Below, piece by piece: positions 32,308 to 47,000 of a stretch of DNA of 64,000 nucleotides (positions are counted from its first letter, which is position 1; every line of letters starts with the position of its first letter). The notes under the pieces were generated by a model. The model did no database searches. It had not been told where the DNA came from and worked only from the letters and a program-made list of their open reading frames with translations. The translations under genes and the position numbers were made by a program. The stretch comes from Amphiura filiformis (taxonomy: Eukaryota; Echinodermata; Ophiuroidea; Amphilepidida; Amphiuridae): assembly GCF_039555335.1 (NCBI RefSeq), contig NC_092636.1, positions 53,933,706 through 53,997,705 on the forward strand. The letters are read 5' to 3'.

Positions 32308-35052
32308 CTATATTTGTATTTCCTCTTCATCACCAGCAAATGCTGGAAGAATAATCGCTCTTTGAGATTTGAGCGTGCTATTGGTGCTAGAACCTGAGTT
32401 TCTCCTACTGCTATGGACAGACCCATAACCATTGCTTGTTATGACTACTGGCTGGGTACCATGTACTGATGGCGACCCTGGTACTAAAGGTGAAAGGTCA
32501 GGGGTCAAGTCTGGTGAAGCTGCTGTAGGCGAGAAGGCACTTTCATTTGTAATGGGTGAACGCGGCAAGACGTATGACATGTTAGAAGTGTTCATAGCGA
32601 CAGGTGCTACTGGTTTGATTGGTCCTTGTGGCCGATTTGTGAGTAAAGGAGGTGGGTGCATTTTTGGTTTTGCCATGTTCTTTGGTCTGTGGTGATTTGT
32701 TTGTCTTGCCGCGACAGTGTCATCTTTTAATAATGCAATTTCTTCAAAGACATGTGCAAGAGGGTGAAACTGTGGCCCCCAGTCTAATAAATAGTCCCAA
32801 TTATAGCTCCCTGAGAGTTCTTCATCACTATTTACAATGGAGCTTAATGAGCCACCCATTGACGGCTGGCCTTCGTCAGTGAAACCGAAAGCTCTTGTGC
32901 CATCCATGATGGCATCGTCTTCCTCTGCACCGACCTCATCTAGTTTAGCATAAATGAGGTTTCCAATGTCTACACCTCCACCTCCTGCTTCGCCACCACC
33001 CTCGTCTCCGAACACATGCATGCTTTCAACACTACCGCCAGTTTGCATCATCTCAGCTAAACTTTCCTTGCCATGTGAATGCATGAAATCAGTTTCTGTT
33101 TCGCGGAACGACATGCCGTCATCGTGATCTTGCGCAATGCCCGAATCAATTACTTTACGCGGGTTTTTCTCATCTGGCGAAACTGTACGCTCATTTATTC
33201 TTCTGATTTCATCGTCTTCAACTGTTGTGGAGCCACGCCCACTTGAAGCTGAGTTATTACTTTGGTCTGATATGTCAGTTCTTGTCAGATGACCAACTTC
33301 CATGGAGCTGTTGGCCCCAGGAGGAAGACGATATAATCCATTTTGTGCATACATTAGATGTTGGTCTGGGGTCATGCTCAAACCATGATTGACCATTGCA
33401 TGTGGACCCATTTCAACTGGATCAAATGCTCCGTCATATGACTGCTGTGACATGGAGCGATCAGGTTTGCGCTCGACTTCCTCATGCTGGTTGCGTCGCC
33501 TTTTGATCACAAATATTAACAGGATGAGTATAAGTAACAGAAAAACTAGTATTGGAATGATGATCACAAGTATCCATTTGACTGTATCAGAAGAGCCTAT
33601 TAGTCCACCGGTTCCGCCGGTAGCACCTGCACTTACGACAGCAGAACAAATTCCTTCTTCAGAATTTTCACGTCCAGATGTGGCCTTTATAGTCAGTGAA
33701 ATATCATCAGCAGCACGTCGTGTACGATAATGTCCTTCATCTTCGCTACGCTTCCGTCTAGATGATTTAGATAAACTTTTCTTGACGGTCAGGATTCCTG
33801 TTGTGTCATTGAGAGCAATATAATCTGATGGTTCTACCAAGGTATAAAACACAATACCATCTGTTCCTTTGTCCATATCTGAAGCATGTACTTGACCAAT
33901 AGATGTGCCAATTGCAGCATCTTTGGGGATGTTGAATTTATAGTTTTGATTATCAAATACTGGTGCATATTCATCTCTACTTGTAATCTCTACTTGGGCT
34001 TGGACTGCCACTGATTGACCTCCTGGATCCACAGCACGGATGAGCAGACGATACGAATCAATGGATTCAAAATCAAATATGGCTAGAGTTCTTACTTCTC
34101 CGGTTGATGGATTTATGGAAAAGTAATCTTTCCCACTGCCGTCAGCTATTGAGTATGTTAATTGGCCATATTCGCCAGTATCTTTATCGATAGCGTGGGC
34201 TGCGAACACCAATGTATCGATTGGCGAGTTTTCTGGAACACGTTCCAGGTACATCATGACTGGGAAGTACGGCTTGTTGTCGTTTTCATCAGTAACATTG
34301 ATCGAGACTGTTACCACACTGCTCAATGGATTTTCAAGGCTTCCATCTGTGGCGCGTACAGAAATACGTACAATTGGGACTGTATCGTGGTCTAGTATGC
34401 CACGGACTGTTATTTCACCAGTTTCAGCATTTATCTTAAACATGTCTAGATCATTTCCCGATTTGATTTCGTAGCGCACTTGTGCATTTCTACCATCGTC
34501 GGCATCACTCGCGGATACTTTGACAACAGTTGTATTAGATAGTGCTAATTCACTTACAGTAGTCGAATATTCTACTTGACTAAAAATGGGAGTGTGGTCG
34601 TTTACATCCCGTACTGTTATGTCAACCTTTGCAGTTGCATTGCGCTGTGGGATGCCACGATCTGATGCAAGTACAACCAACGTATACCAGGGTACATCTT
34701 CTCTATCTAGTGCATCAATCGACCACAATATCACCCGTGTCGGAGATATCTGAAACTTCCTGCTTCATTCCGCTGATAATGAAGTAATCTATTTTCTGAT
34801 TATCAGGCGATGGATCGCGGTCAGTTGCAAGAGCAGTTGTCACAACGTATCCTACGATGGCATTCTCATCCACAAAAGCAGAGTATGTCTCTTGTGCAAA
34901 TTCTGGCGCATTGTTATTGATATCTGTGATTTGAATACGCACTGCTACCACTGATGATAGCGGAGGGCTGCCGTGGTCAGTTGCCGTGACAACAAGTTGG
35001 ATGATGGGTTGTGCTGGATTGAAGTCAATGGTTTGGTTTGTTGAAATTGCAC
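32308..35052 (-). CDS. DCHS: dachsous terminal exon: last cadherin repeats, TM and tail
   Basis: Acceptor TATTGTCTTGCAG at 35053. The exon runs 2745 nt to TAG (32308-32310). Cadherin linkers TDINNNAPEF, RDVNDHTPIF, TDENDNKPYF and TSRDEYAPVF are followed by a membrane-proximal repeat with RRKR (33748-33759). Next come a hydrophobic helix (WILVIIIPILVFLLLILILL, about 33515-33574) and stop-transfer KRRR. Tail blocks include NSASSGRGS, DDEIRRINE and NWDYLLDWGPQF (about 32767-32802). An extra base within CC at 34723-34724 shifts the frame: GDIVVD-stop in one frame, SIDALDRED in the next. Removing one base restores GDIVSIDALDRE and makes the exon phase correct. The terminal exon is thus intact apart from this indel. 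Confidence 0.9.
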
Positions 35053-38000
35053 CTGCAAGACAATAAGAACAAAAATGGTTCAATTTATGTATTTCACATG
35101 TGTTTTCATCATATGAAAGAGTTCACAAACAGTCACAGCATTTTCATTGTTTTCCTAAAATAGTTTGTTTGTATCAACTGTTTTATCGTCGAACATACTG
35201 CAAGACTAGCTGAAGTTAAGTTGCAAATTGGAGTAAGTTAACATGTATGCGCCACAATTATACATTAGACCCAAGACTCACACTGATCATAATCCTTAGG
35301 CAATGGCTACACTTTAGGTAAGGAACATATATCTTTACCCAAATCTATCATTAGGGTTAGGAATAGAGTTTAGGTTTTAGGGCTCACATTCCTGGAGCAT
35401 AAGATGATATTTAACATTTACAATATACATGCAGAGGTTACATGCAGATCATAGACGAGTCAAGTTAAAATCACTGTTTGACGGGCGCATGGCTTCATGA
35501 ATGACATACAAAGATAGCAGAATCCAATTTCTCCCAGATTTAATTCAATGGTCCCAAACCTCTAAAATAAGAGTAGGTTATCCCTTATGTACATACCTGA
35601 GACAGGGTCTATGGTGAATCCTTGTACTGGAGCCACTCCCATACTATATGTGATTTCAGCATTCAAGTCCTTGTCTAAATCAGTAGCGTTGACTGTTAAT
35701 ACGGCATATCCAGCTGGTGTCAATTCAGGGAGTGTTACCTGTAAAATAACAAAGACCACAGGTGTATTGTTAGTAAACAATCAGAAAAAACACAAATGTA
35801 ATTTAACTTTTAATGTTTCAATCACAGTGCAAAAAGACTATTTTTACAAAGCTCTTTTAGTGCACAAATTTCGGAGGTCAGGAAAATATAATCTTCATCC
35901 TCTACAAGTTCAACCCAGCGAGACCAGATGAGCACAAACTGAACTCAAACTTGATCTTCAAATCACTCTCACAAGCCACACCCAAGTACCTCCTCCCGGA
36001 TTAGAGCGTACTAATGGAAATATTTTGAAAAATAGAAAAGAACAGTTTAATCACCCACCCAATGTGTTACAAAATGAACAAAGGTTGGCGCAAACTACAG
36101 ATAAAAGATCGGAGAATGCGCCAACACAGAAATCTGCATGCTAAGCAAACGGCCAAAATATTGACACTCCTTTCAACTACTACAAGTACAGCAACAAACT
36201 TCCATTTCACTTTTTTATCACATTTCTACCAACCCTAATAACTATATTTAGTCAAACTCACCTGGTATGACTGTTGGTCAAACGTTGGTATATTGTCGTT
36301 CTCATCTTGTACACTAACTGTCAGCATGGTTTGATCCGTGTAAACAGTATCAGATGCAATGACGTGAACCTCATACCGATCCGTGAGCTCCCTATCGAGA
36401 GGCTCAGCTAGTGTGATGGTGCCACTATATTGGTCTATACTGAATGTCCTTCCTGGGTTACCATTGGGTGCAAAGCTGTATGTAATGGATGGGTTGGTGT
36501 CTGCATCAAAGGCAGTTAACGTGACAATCTCTGAACCAACTTCCAAATCTGTAAACAGGTACAAAAGTATTCATCAATAAAAAGCTCTTCAGCATAAGAA
36601 AAAAATACATGTATTGCAGGCTCAAAAAATGCTTGAATGTGTAAGCATCATGCGATATACATCGGTAGTGTTCCAGAAAATGCAAAGGCAGCGTAACTGA
36701 GGTTGAAAAGGACAACCACATTCTTGAAAGGAAATTTTACTTGACATTGGTGGCCAAAATATACTTCACTGCACATGATAAGTTGAATGCTTGAATGTGT
36801 AAGCATCATGCGATATACATCCGGTAGAGTTCCAGAATACGCAAAAAGACAACGTAAGTGCAGTTGAAAAGGACAACCACATTCTTCAAAGGCAATTTCA
36901 CTTGACATTGGTGGCCAAAATATATTTCACTGCACATTATAAATTGCTAAATATATTACAAGATTCTTTAAATCATTTGAACCACAAACTGGTTGAGCTT
37001 TTTTTCTTTCTCATATATTTTGCATTATTTTTATGATCTTCTTTGAGCGACCAAACAACTTACTTTCACTCTTCGTCAGTGTAACTGGTGGTGGGAAAGA
37101 TGGTCTGTTGTCGTTGGTATCAACTATGCTTATCTTCAGCATGGCAGTACCAGATAATCGAGGGCTCCCGCCATCCACAGCTTCTAAGGTTAGTCTATAG
37201 GAGTCTCTAATCTCCCGGTCCAGGTTAGCGTTGGTTGTGAGGATACCAGTGAGTTGATCTAGATGGAATGCAGCATCTACATTGCCTGCTGTGATGGCGT
37301 AACGGATCTGACTGTTACTTCCAGAATCGGCATCAGTGGCGGAAACCTAGGGCAGAAAGATGATACATAGAAAATGTTTAATAGATGTCAGAAAATAACT
37401 TTTGCACATGGCAAGGTTGAGAATTAGGCAAATGTTCCAGAATGAAACCCATGGGCATAGGTATATAACTTACATTTGTATCATATCTGAACATGTCTTT
37501 GAAAATGCTTTTAGTGTAATTCTCACCTGTATGACATAAATGCCAGCATTGTGACTCTCCCAAACTGATGTGGTATACTTCTCCTGTACAAAGTGTGGTG
37601 CATTATCGTTGGCATCGCGCAGGTTGATGTTGATAGTAGCATAGCCATATAATGGTACAGGTCCACCGGAAGGCGCTTCAGCCTCTATAATCAGTCGTAG
37701 GTTGGGGTCCGTCTCATAGTCCAATGTGGTCGAATCTTGGATGATCAAAATGGCCGAGTCTGTTGAGTAAATAGACAAAATAAGTTAAATGTTCCTTCTT
37801 TGGTTATATCCATAATAATAGTTAAAATCTCAATAAATAAAGTATGTTTTGTTACCCATAACAAATAAACATTATTTACATATCAAATTGGCAACCAATT
37901 TCAATTGTAGAGTGCTCATTCTTTAATACTGGATTAAAACCTAGATGAAGAGGGTGCTAAAATGTCAACTTAAGTTTGGGTTTGTTGAGCCTTGTACACA

Positions 38001-41000
38001 GTTCTTGTCCTTAATTTGTTTTTAAAACAGGTTAAAACATGCTTACAATACACAAATTTTGACAGCAAGTGTCAAATCCGAACCTTAGCAGGAACAATGT
38101 ACAGCAACTGAAGCTTGGGACAAAGTAAAGTGATAGTTTCACGGTCACCATTTTGTAAATGAGTGAAGTATACAAAACACCTTCTATGATACATAGATAT
38201 TATGTTTATACCACATGCAAAATGAGAACTCATTTCTACATACCATCTGATGCCGTCTGTATTCCAAATGCGTCATTCTCGTTCCCACTGGCAATACGAT
38301 AGTTAACAGCTGCTGGCGTTTTATCGCTTCTCTCCGCATGCAGTACCAGGATGTTATGGTTTGCGTCCTCGCCTTCATCAACGTTAACCATATAGTTACT
38401 CTGTGCAAATTCTAAGGTGGCTGATGGAGTGTCACCTGCTCTCACTTCAACAATGCCTACAACATGACAAAATGTTTCTGGGTTAAAGAAATGGCAATAA
38501 ACTGTGTACTAAGTATATTTTCTTTAAAAAACAAGCTGTCTTATCCATCACAAAGCTCCTGATATTTAGTAGCATATAGACCTATAAAGTGTGACGCTCA
38601 ACAAGCACCAGTACCTTCACACCTATTGCACGTAACATTGCTGCAAAGTGTACCCACCTGTCTAGTACATAACAATTTTATATCCATGTGCCATGCCACT
38701 AATTTGTAGTCAGGATGGTGGCTGTTTAGCAAGTGCACAGCACTGGATATAAGAATACATGAATGAACACACTTGATTGTTATCCCATCTGTTTGCTGCC
38801 CAAAAATAGTCTTTTGAAGTATCAAATACAGCAATATTTTACAGATCAATTATTACCATGTCTAATACCTCTTCACTCGCCATATGACCTGAAATTACAT
38901 ATGAATTGAATGTTACAGAAATCTTACCTTTGCTTGATTGCGAGGGCGTGCCTAAATCAAACGCAACAACTTCCATGCGATATACCATATCTGTTGAAAT
39001 GGCAACCCGAGTCAGAATAACTCCAGTCTCTTCCACAATAGTAAATTCTTGCGATGTTTCCCCAAATCTACAAAACAAAAATACATTATATTACATACAG
39101 TAAGTGTGATTGAACTTAATTTGGCAAGATCATTTGAAACTGCTAATATGTTCAAACACTTCCATTTAGTGACACAATGATATCTTCTATAAAAACATCG
39201 AATATGAAATTTCTGGACATATTTATTTTTCACTACTATTCAGAAAGGTACTGCTACTGGAGATGACTCATTACTTTACGATTGCCCACCTGCATCAAAT
39301 TTAGTTCATTCTTCGATGATGCCTAAATACATGATATGCAAAATTCATCATCTCCTCCTCATCATCACCTATCTTCATCCTTTACATCATATAAATGAAT
39401 ACACACCTGAAATGCACTTGGCCATTCACACCAGAATCCTTATCTTCTGCCCTTACTGTTGTAACATAAGCACCTGACCCGGTCCCTATGGAGATGTTAG
39501 CCCGGACTGGGATGGAGGCTATGACAGGTGCATTGTCGTTTTCATCTGCAATATTGATTGTTACCTGCACCTTCTCTGAGCGTGGACCGAACGCACCACC
39601 ATCTGTTGCCTTCACTTCAAATGTGTAAACTCTCTCTTTTTCGTAATCAAATGTTCTGAAATGGAAAGCAGATGCAAAGAAAAAATTTACTATGGGCTAT
39701 GAATGTGTCTCTACCTTCAAAAGAATTTATAGATATGTTATTCAGTTGATTTGATTACATATATATGACATGTGCATGTTTACACAGGTACAATCGACAA
39801 AGAGGGTTTGCAATTGATGTGCATCTTAAGCAACAGTAATGTAGCCCATTCTAAACTTTGCCAAAAGAGACATACTTGTAACATTACGATAAAGTGCATA
39901 CTGCTATGGTTTTTCGAAGTAGCAACTCACCAAGTACTATAAATCATTGCTGGTGACGGTTTTAGCCACTATCACTGACTATAACTTGCGCCTTTATATA
40001 TAAAGCACATAATAGGTTAAATACAGAGATGGCTTAGAGTAACTGGTATTTACCAAACAACATGATATAAGATGAGAAATGAGCATTGCCAAATACTCTA
40101 ATCGATTCTATAATTGATTTGAAACCCAACAATATACATACCCAGCAGTTGTAATATGGCCAGTAGCAGCATCAATTTGAAACAGACCCAATGTGGCATT
40201 ATCCATTGAATACTGAACCTCTGCATTAGATCCTTCATCTTGATCCATGGCATGCACTGTGATCACCGTCGACCCGATTCCGGTACTCTCTGGTATCATG
40301 TGCTGATAAGATGTTTGCTCAAACTCAGGATCATTGTCGTTTTGATCAGTGACGGTTACTGAGATCACCATGGTTGCTGTGCGTGGAGGAGAACCACTGT
40401 CACTTGCCTGGATGGTAAGGTTATAGCGGGAGTCTTGCTCACGATCAAGTGGTCCGACAGTAGATAGCTGACCATTGGTTGGGTTTAGCTGGAATTGGGA
40501 CTTTTCATTTCCACCTATAACAAGAAAATATAAATGTTACAGGACCGTCATATTATCTGATCTATGATGGATATCAATATTTATGCTAGTTTTTATAGTC
40601 AAATTTGGTTAATGGCCTGAGCTTTTGATCCTAACAGGATCTTTATCAGTCTGTCTTTGATAAAGGTCCTGCTAGGATCAAAAGCTCAGGCCAGAAACCA
40701 AATTTGAATGTAAATACATGGGCTATTATTGTGGATAAGCAGTGTCCAACAGCTTCTTATTAACTTTTTAATTGTTTCAGTCAACAGAGAGCCAACAGAA
40801 TAATTTTTCAACAAAAATCAGATTTTAATACCCCCTCCTGGATACCTCTAACCCTTGAGTGCCTCCCCTGGAGTAGGGTGGAGGAAGGCAATACAAAGGG
40901 ACCTTGACCCAAACTAACCCAGCAAGTTTTATGATTTACCAAGGAAGATTATCACATGGTTTCAGACGCATATTTGAAATGCACTGCTGCAGTCACACCA

Positions 41001-44000
41001 CCCTCTATAACATCCAGTCACACCACCATTCAACATCAGGTAACACCTACCTATTATGGTGTATGTGAGCAGTGCATTAATACCAATATCCTCATCCTGT
41101 GCTACCACAGTGTGTAAGGTACTTGGTGCCTGGTTCTCAGGTAGGACCAATGAGTATGTGTCGCTAGCAAATGTTGGTGAATGGTCGTTAGCATCGGCTA
41201 CATTGATGACGACGGTAGCAACGTCATAACGGGCTGGGTAGGCACCGTCCTTGGCATAAACTAGAGAGAAATGAGAACAGAGTGGTTTTATAAAATGTTG
41301 CGAAGATCAATCTGTTCAACTGAACTGAGAAGAAGCAATTATTATTAATATTAAAGGATGCAATCAAAACCCAACAAGTGGTCGAATGCCAGCTCAGCTT
41401 AAACCACCACTTAACTATACTCCATTGTTCCAAACAATAGACACCAGGAGCAACTGCTAGTTCTGACAGGACTCCAGCAGCGATCCCTAAGCATGATCAA
41501 ATTACGAAAATGTGAAGACATAGTATCTAAATCTACACAGGGCTGCACCATAACTTTTTTTTTTTTTACACTTCTGCTACGCTGGTTATTATAAGAAGCT
41601 ACAGGTGCTACAATATTACTGGCCCAACAGTACATGCACTGATCTTCAAATTTGACCTGCCAATTGGGCAAGTATCCACCTGTTGTGTAGGCCGGTATGG
41701 AGGTACAATCCTGAATCTACTTAATGCAGCCAACCTAAGGCATCAGAAACAAATTTGTTCGATCTTTGGATCGACCGTCGATGCTGCTTCGATGCTTGTT
41801 ATTAATCACTGACAACTAATTAATCAGAATTAATGCTAAATTTATATTGGTCAACATCAAAACAAACAAAGATTCTTATGTTATCACAATTACCAATTGT
41901 CAATTAATTGATTTCATAAATAATAAGGATCGACCAAGCATCGATGGTCGATCGAAAGATCAAACTAATTTGTTTCTATAGCCTAAGGTTTGGCTCCTAC
42001 ATGTTCCACTCTTATTTAAGAAATCAATTTCTAACACAAGTTATAACTCACGTGAATAACTAACAACCTAGGAATATGTTTACTATTGCATTTGGCTATG
42101 CCAGTTAAAATCCATATACCTATGGGACACATGACCTTAGTATTTCACGCAGGGTGTGTGAATTTCAAAGGGTTTACCTAAATGGGTGGCTCTATTTGAA
42201 ACCTACACCCTTGGTGAGAGACAAAAGGCCATGTCATCAAAAAGGAGCATATGAATTTGAACTGGAATAGCCTGATAGTACCTACCTGTAATGACATAAT
42301 TGCCAATTGTTTCTCTGTCTAGTTCAGCAGCAGTGAGTATGATGCCAGTCATGCTATCCACTGTAAACTTATGATCTGCTATACCAGATGGAATCTCATA
42401 ACTCACTTCTCCATTGTTTCCTGTGTACAAAAATATTACAATTAAATCAGTATACAATATTATGATTTATTTCACTCATATGCATATAATAAAAATACAA
42501 TGCATGTAGTGAGGGACCAACGTTTTGATGCAAGGAGACTTTTCCTACGGAGGTTCTTGTCTGGAGTTCCACACTGCATAGATGTTGCAATGTCTTTGAA
42601 ATACAAAATGTACCTCTACTTAGAGCTAAGGGATAGCATGTGAAGTGTGCCTACCAAAAAGTTAATATTTTGTTTAAAAACTTCTGCTACCACATCAATT
42701 AAAATACTTGCAAACTGTAGAGACTTATTATAAAGACTTAAGGGTAATTGTGGTGTGTGGAAAAGAATTATGTCCATGTCATACCTGAGTCGCCATCTGT
42801 TGCAGTAACTTGACCCACAAAGGTCATTGGTGGCATGTGTTCTGTGACATTCATTTCATAGTCAGATGGGTCAAATTGAGGAGGTAGATCATTGACATCT
42901 TCCACAACGATGTCCAGGGCCTGGTAGGCTACTCTCTGTGGGATGCCATGGTCTGAAGCACTGATGTTCAGGTTGTAGTGTCGCTGGTGTTCATGGTCTA
43001 GTGAATGGGCAATGGTGAGTAGGCCTGGAGAAGAAATGAGAATGAAATTACACATTTTGGATTAAAGTATATTCACATACAAATCCAAAGCCATACATTG
43101 ATGATCCTACCACAGCAACCATCATAATATTTTCATATTGGCATAAAAACAGTGAAAGACATATAGCACAAATAAATTAAGCTCAATACCGAAGAATTTC
43201 ATCTACAAGCATAAATGCCTCTTAATGAGGATTTTTTGATGAAAGATACGGAAGGCAGATGCTCCATTTTCATTGGGTTGCTGCATAAAAATCATTAATA
43301 ATACATTTTAACAACATCAAACATATTTATGTACTGGACTTCAGATTCAAACTATTGGCCTGGGGAAATGTGTCCAAAAATTAAGAAACAAACTGGTTCC
43401 TTAACCCATTTCCTCATAAATGATAAAATGAACTATGCTTAATGCATATCTGATTTAGTATGATGGTATATTTCAAGGACTTAGTCAAAAGGCCCAGTCT
43501 GCAATAGATGCCCCATAGACATTTTGATAATTTCTGCATTCTAGAAAGATGACACCTGGCACCTATAGCAGATAGTACCTTCTTGCCCTTAACCCCTCGA
43601 TTGCTTGTATGCATTGTTGCTTACCTGTTAGTGAATCCAAAACAAATTTGCCATCATCATTTCCAGAGACAACTTCATATATTAACCGTCCATTCTCCCC
43701 ACTGTCTCCATCAACAGCAACTACATGAAGCACTGGATATCCCACTGGCTCATCCTCCATTACATGTGTTGTTGTTCTTGATGTGAATGTCGGTTCATTA
43801 TCATTCTCATCCTCAACAAACACTCTGACCGTTACCGTTGTACTCTTACGATTTTCCTCATTTGTAGCTTGATCTTGGGCTTGGACTACGAACAAATATT
43901 CGGTTTTGGTCTCGTGATCAATCTCGCTTGTTGTTGTCAATTCGCGGAGACAGGGTCGACTTCAAAACTTGATTGGTCCGCCGTTAGGATGCTGTAACGA

Positions 44001-47000
44001 ACCTTGCCATTTTCTGCCGAGTCCGCGTCATGGGCGCTAAAAGTCCACACGACTTGCCCGATCGTGATGCCTTCTCGGATACCAAATTGCACCGGATCTT
44101 CGGTGAATTCCGGTGCATTGTCGTTCAAATCGGTCACATCGATATCAACAAATATAGTAGTGGTCTGAGGTCTTACGGATCCATTGTCTTCAACAAGCAC
44201 AGTTAGTTGATAGTTGGCACCCATTTCATAATCAATTTCGTTTACGAGGAATATCACCCCTGTTGTGCGGTTGATACCAAAGACTCCATAACTGTTTCCA
44301 TCAATTATACTATAATACAGCCTACCGTTGTCACCTGCATCTGGGTCGTGTGCACTGACCTGACCCACCACAGTCTCTGGTGCTGTATTTTCCTCCACAG
44401 TAAAAAGATATGTCCTGTTTTCAGCTTGCGGTGTGTGATCATTGATATCTTCCACATGGACTATGACAGGAATAGAAGACGACATTGATGGATCACCATT
44501 GTCAGAGGCTACTGCCAACACAGTGTACGTCTGGTGTTTTTCTCTGTCTAGAACGGCAGCTGTTGATATCACACCTGTGTTGGCATCTATGCTGAATTTG
44601 GAACCCCCTGCAATAGAAAAAATTTGAAAGTTAATGTTTTTGGCAAATATTGCTTTATTCTTGATACTTTTTCGGTGATTGCATAATTTCTTCAACATGA
44701 TTTTGTTAACTTTGGCAGGATTTCATTAAAATTATGCAGGGTTCAAGTGAGACTTTTGAACACAGAATATCCTCTACTTTTCCAATACAATAAACCTCAA
44801 AGCTTTTTAAAGTAAATAGCATTTTGCTATGCCAAACAGGTAAATTTATCCTGGATATCCTGCTGGTAGGTCCAATGGACTATTCCATTTGAAATCTTCC
44901 TTGTCCCTGTGGAAGATTTAAGGAAAGTCTTCCACATATGGAGTGAGTGTTTCATATGGAATTGGCTAGGGTTTATTATCCTCCCCTGTATATGGCTTTA
45001 CATAATATCTTCCACAACTTAAGTGAGTATTTCAAATGGAAGTTACCCAATTCTCTACTCTCTTTGAAACCCATATTCCCTCTGTGGAAGACTTTACCAA
45101 AATCTTCCACAGCGGAATGGTGTGGATTTCAAATGAAAGAGTCCAATTAATATTGCCCTATTCAAACTATGTTAAAACTTTTAATTTGACATTATACATA
45201 AAACACTTGATTGGATAAGTACCTGCACGTATAGAATACCCAATAGTCCCATTATCTCCGCTATCTGGGTCTTCCGCTAGCAACTTCACCACAAAACCAC
45301 CAACAGACTGCTCCTCTTTCACAAACACCACATATCGGTCGCTATGGGAGAACATTGGCGTGTTGTCATTTATGTCCTCTACAGTGATGTAAACCTCAGC
45401 AGTAGAAGTGAGTGGGGGCGCTCCGTTGTCATTGGCGATGACTGTCAGCTGGTAGCTGGCAATGTCTTCACGGTCTAATTCCCTTCTTGTTTTGATAACA
45501 CCTAAATAGAAATGAAGGAAATTGATTTGGTTGGTGAGTTAATCTCTAAAATTTCACAAAAAGAAACAAAGCTTTCAGTTGAGACATGATCATGTGAAAT
45601 GAATAGTCCATTTATTGCTTAAATGATTTTCCCAATATGAGAGTACAAATTCTTCTGTATTTCACTTTTTGCAGCACACTAATAATATAGAAATGATGTG
45701 TAATATTTTGATGCAATTCAACTGGCACGGATATCAATAGGACACAAAATATGGAAAGTGATTTTGCTTTAAGAATAACTCCATTACATTTGATATGCAC
45801 CATCACTTAAACTTCCAAAATTGTGACTTTCAAGCTTTGAACATTAACATGTGTCTAGTTGAATCTGGGCTTAGTTAAAACACCGCATGGATCTGCGATA
45901 TCAATGAGATGGTCCTCAGAATTTTTTATGTCTATGGATTTGTAGTTTGGTCTGAAAGTTGCACTTCATATATTCACAAGTTCTTATTACTTCAAATCTG
46001 GTTTGATCACTTTTCTTTTGGCAACATCAGCTCCAGTGCTTTTCTATCACAGTGATATATTATAGGGACGCAAGACGGGAATAGGGAATGCAAGACGGTC
46101 TTACCTGATGAAGGGTCAATATTGAAGTGTGGGCTATTTGGCATGGAATAAGTCACTCTGTTATTGTTATCCCCATCCCTATCCGTTGCCTCTATGATCC
46201 CTACATTGGTATTAGGAGCCATGTTCTCTGGCAGAGAGAAGTGATAGCTTTCCTGTGTGAACTGTGGTATGTTATCATTGTCATCTGCAATTGTTACTTT
46301 CACAATAGCTGTAGCACTCTGTGGTGGCATTCCGTTGTCAGATGCGATGACTTCTAAGATGTACTCCGTCTGCAGTTCATGGTCAAGACGTTGACGGGTG
46401 TAAAGTTGTCCCGAATCGGGGAATATGGCAAAGTAAGCAGCATCCACACTTTGTTTAAGGGTGTATGTTATCCGTGCGTTTATACCACGGTCATTGTCGG
46501 TTGCAACAACGTGTAAGAATCGGTGGCTTATTGGGGACGATTCGGCAATGGTCACATGATACATGCCAGTACGATCAAACTGAGGGCCATTGTCGTTGAC
46601 ATCCTGTACTTGCACAACTAAAGTTAGATTAGTTTTCATGATGGGATTTCCACGATCGTAGGCTTGAACTTTGACCTCGTATGAGCTTTGTTCGTTATAG
46701 CTCACTGTGCGCTCTAATGTCACCTGACCTGTAACTCTGTGAACTGCAAACGTAGCCCTGGGGTTCTCCACTAGTTTGTATCGAAGCAATCCATTATCGC
46801 CACTATCCTTATCATGAGCAGATGCGATGTATATTATGTTGCCTACTGTCGTGCTCTCAGGTAGTTTGATCATGTCTATAGTATTAGGAAACTCAGGTGC
46901 ATTATCGTTGACATCAATCACTGTAATGTTGACTTGTGTATGACCGTAGGTTGGTGGGTTTCCACTGGCAGCTTGGACATTGAGTAACACAGTAGGACTC

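Noticed and set aside
32652..34474. Plus-strand ORFs opposite the terminal dachsous exon
   Set aside because: Antisense shadows of a long coding exon. They lack any recognisable domain, while the minus frame encodes cadherin repeats and the conserved tail.
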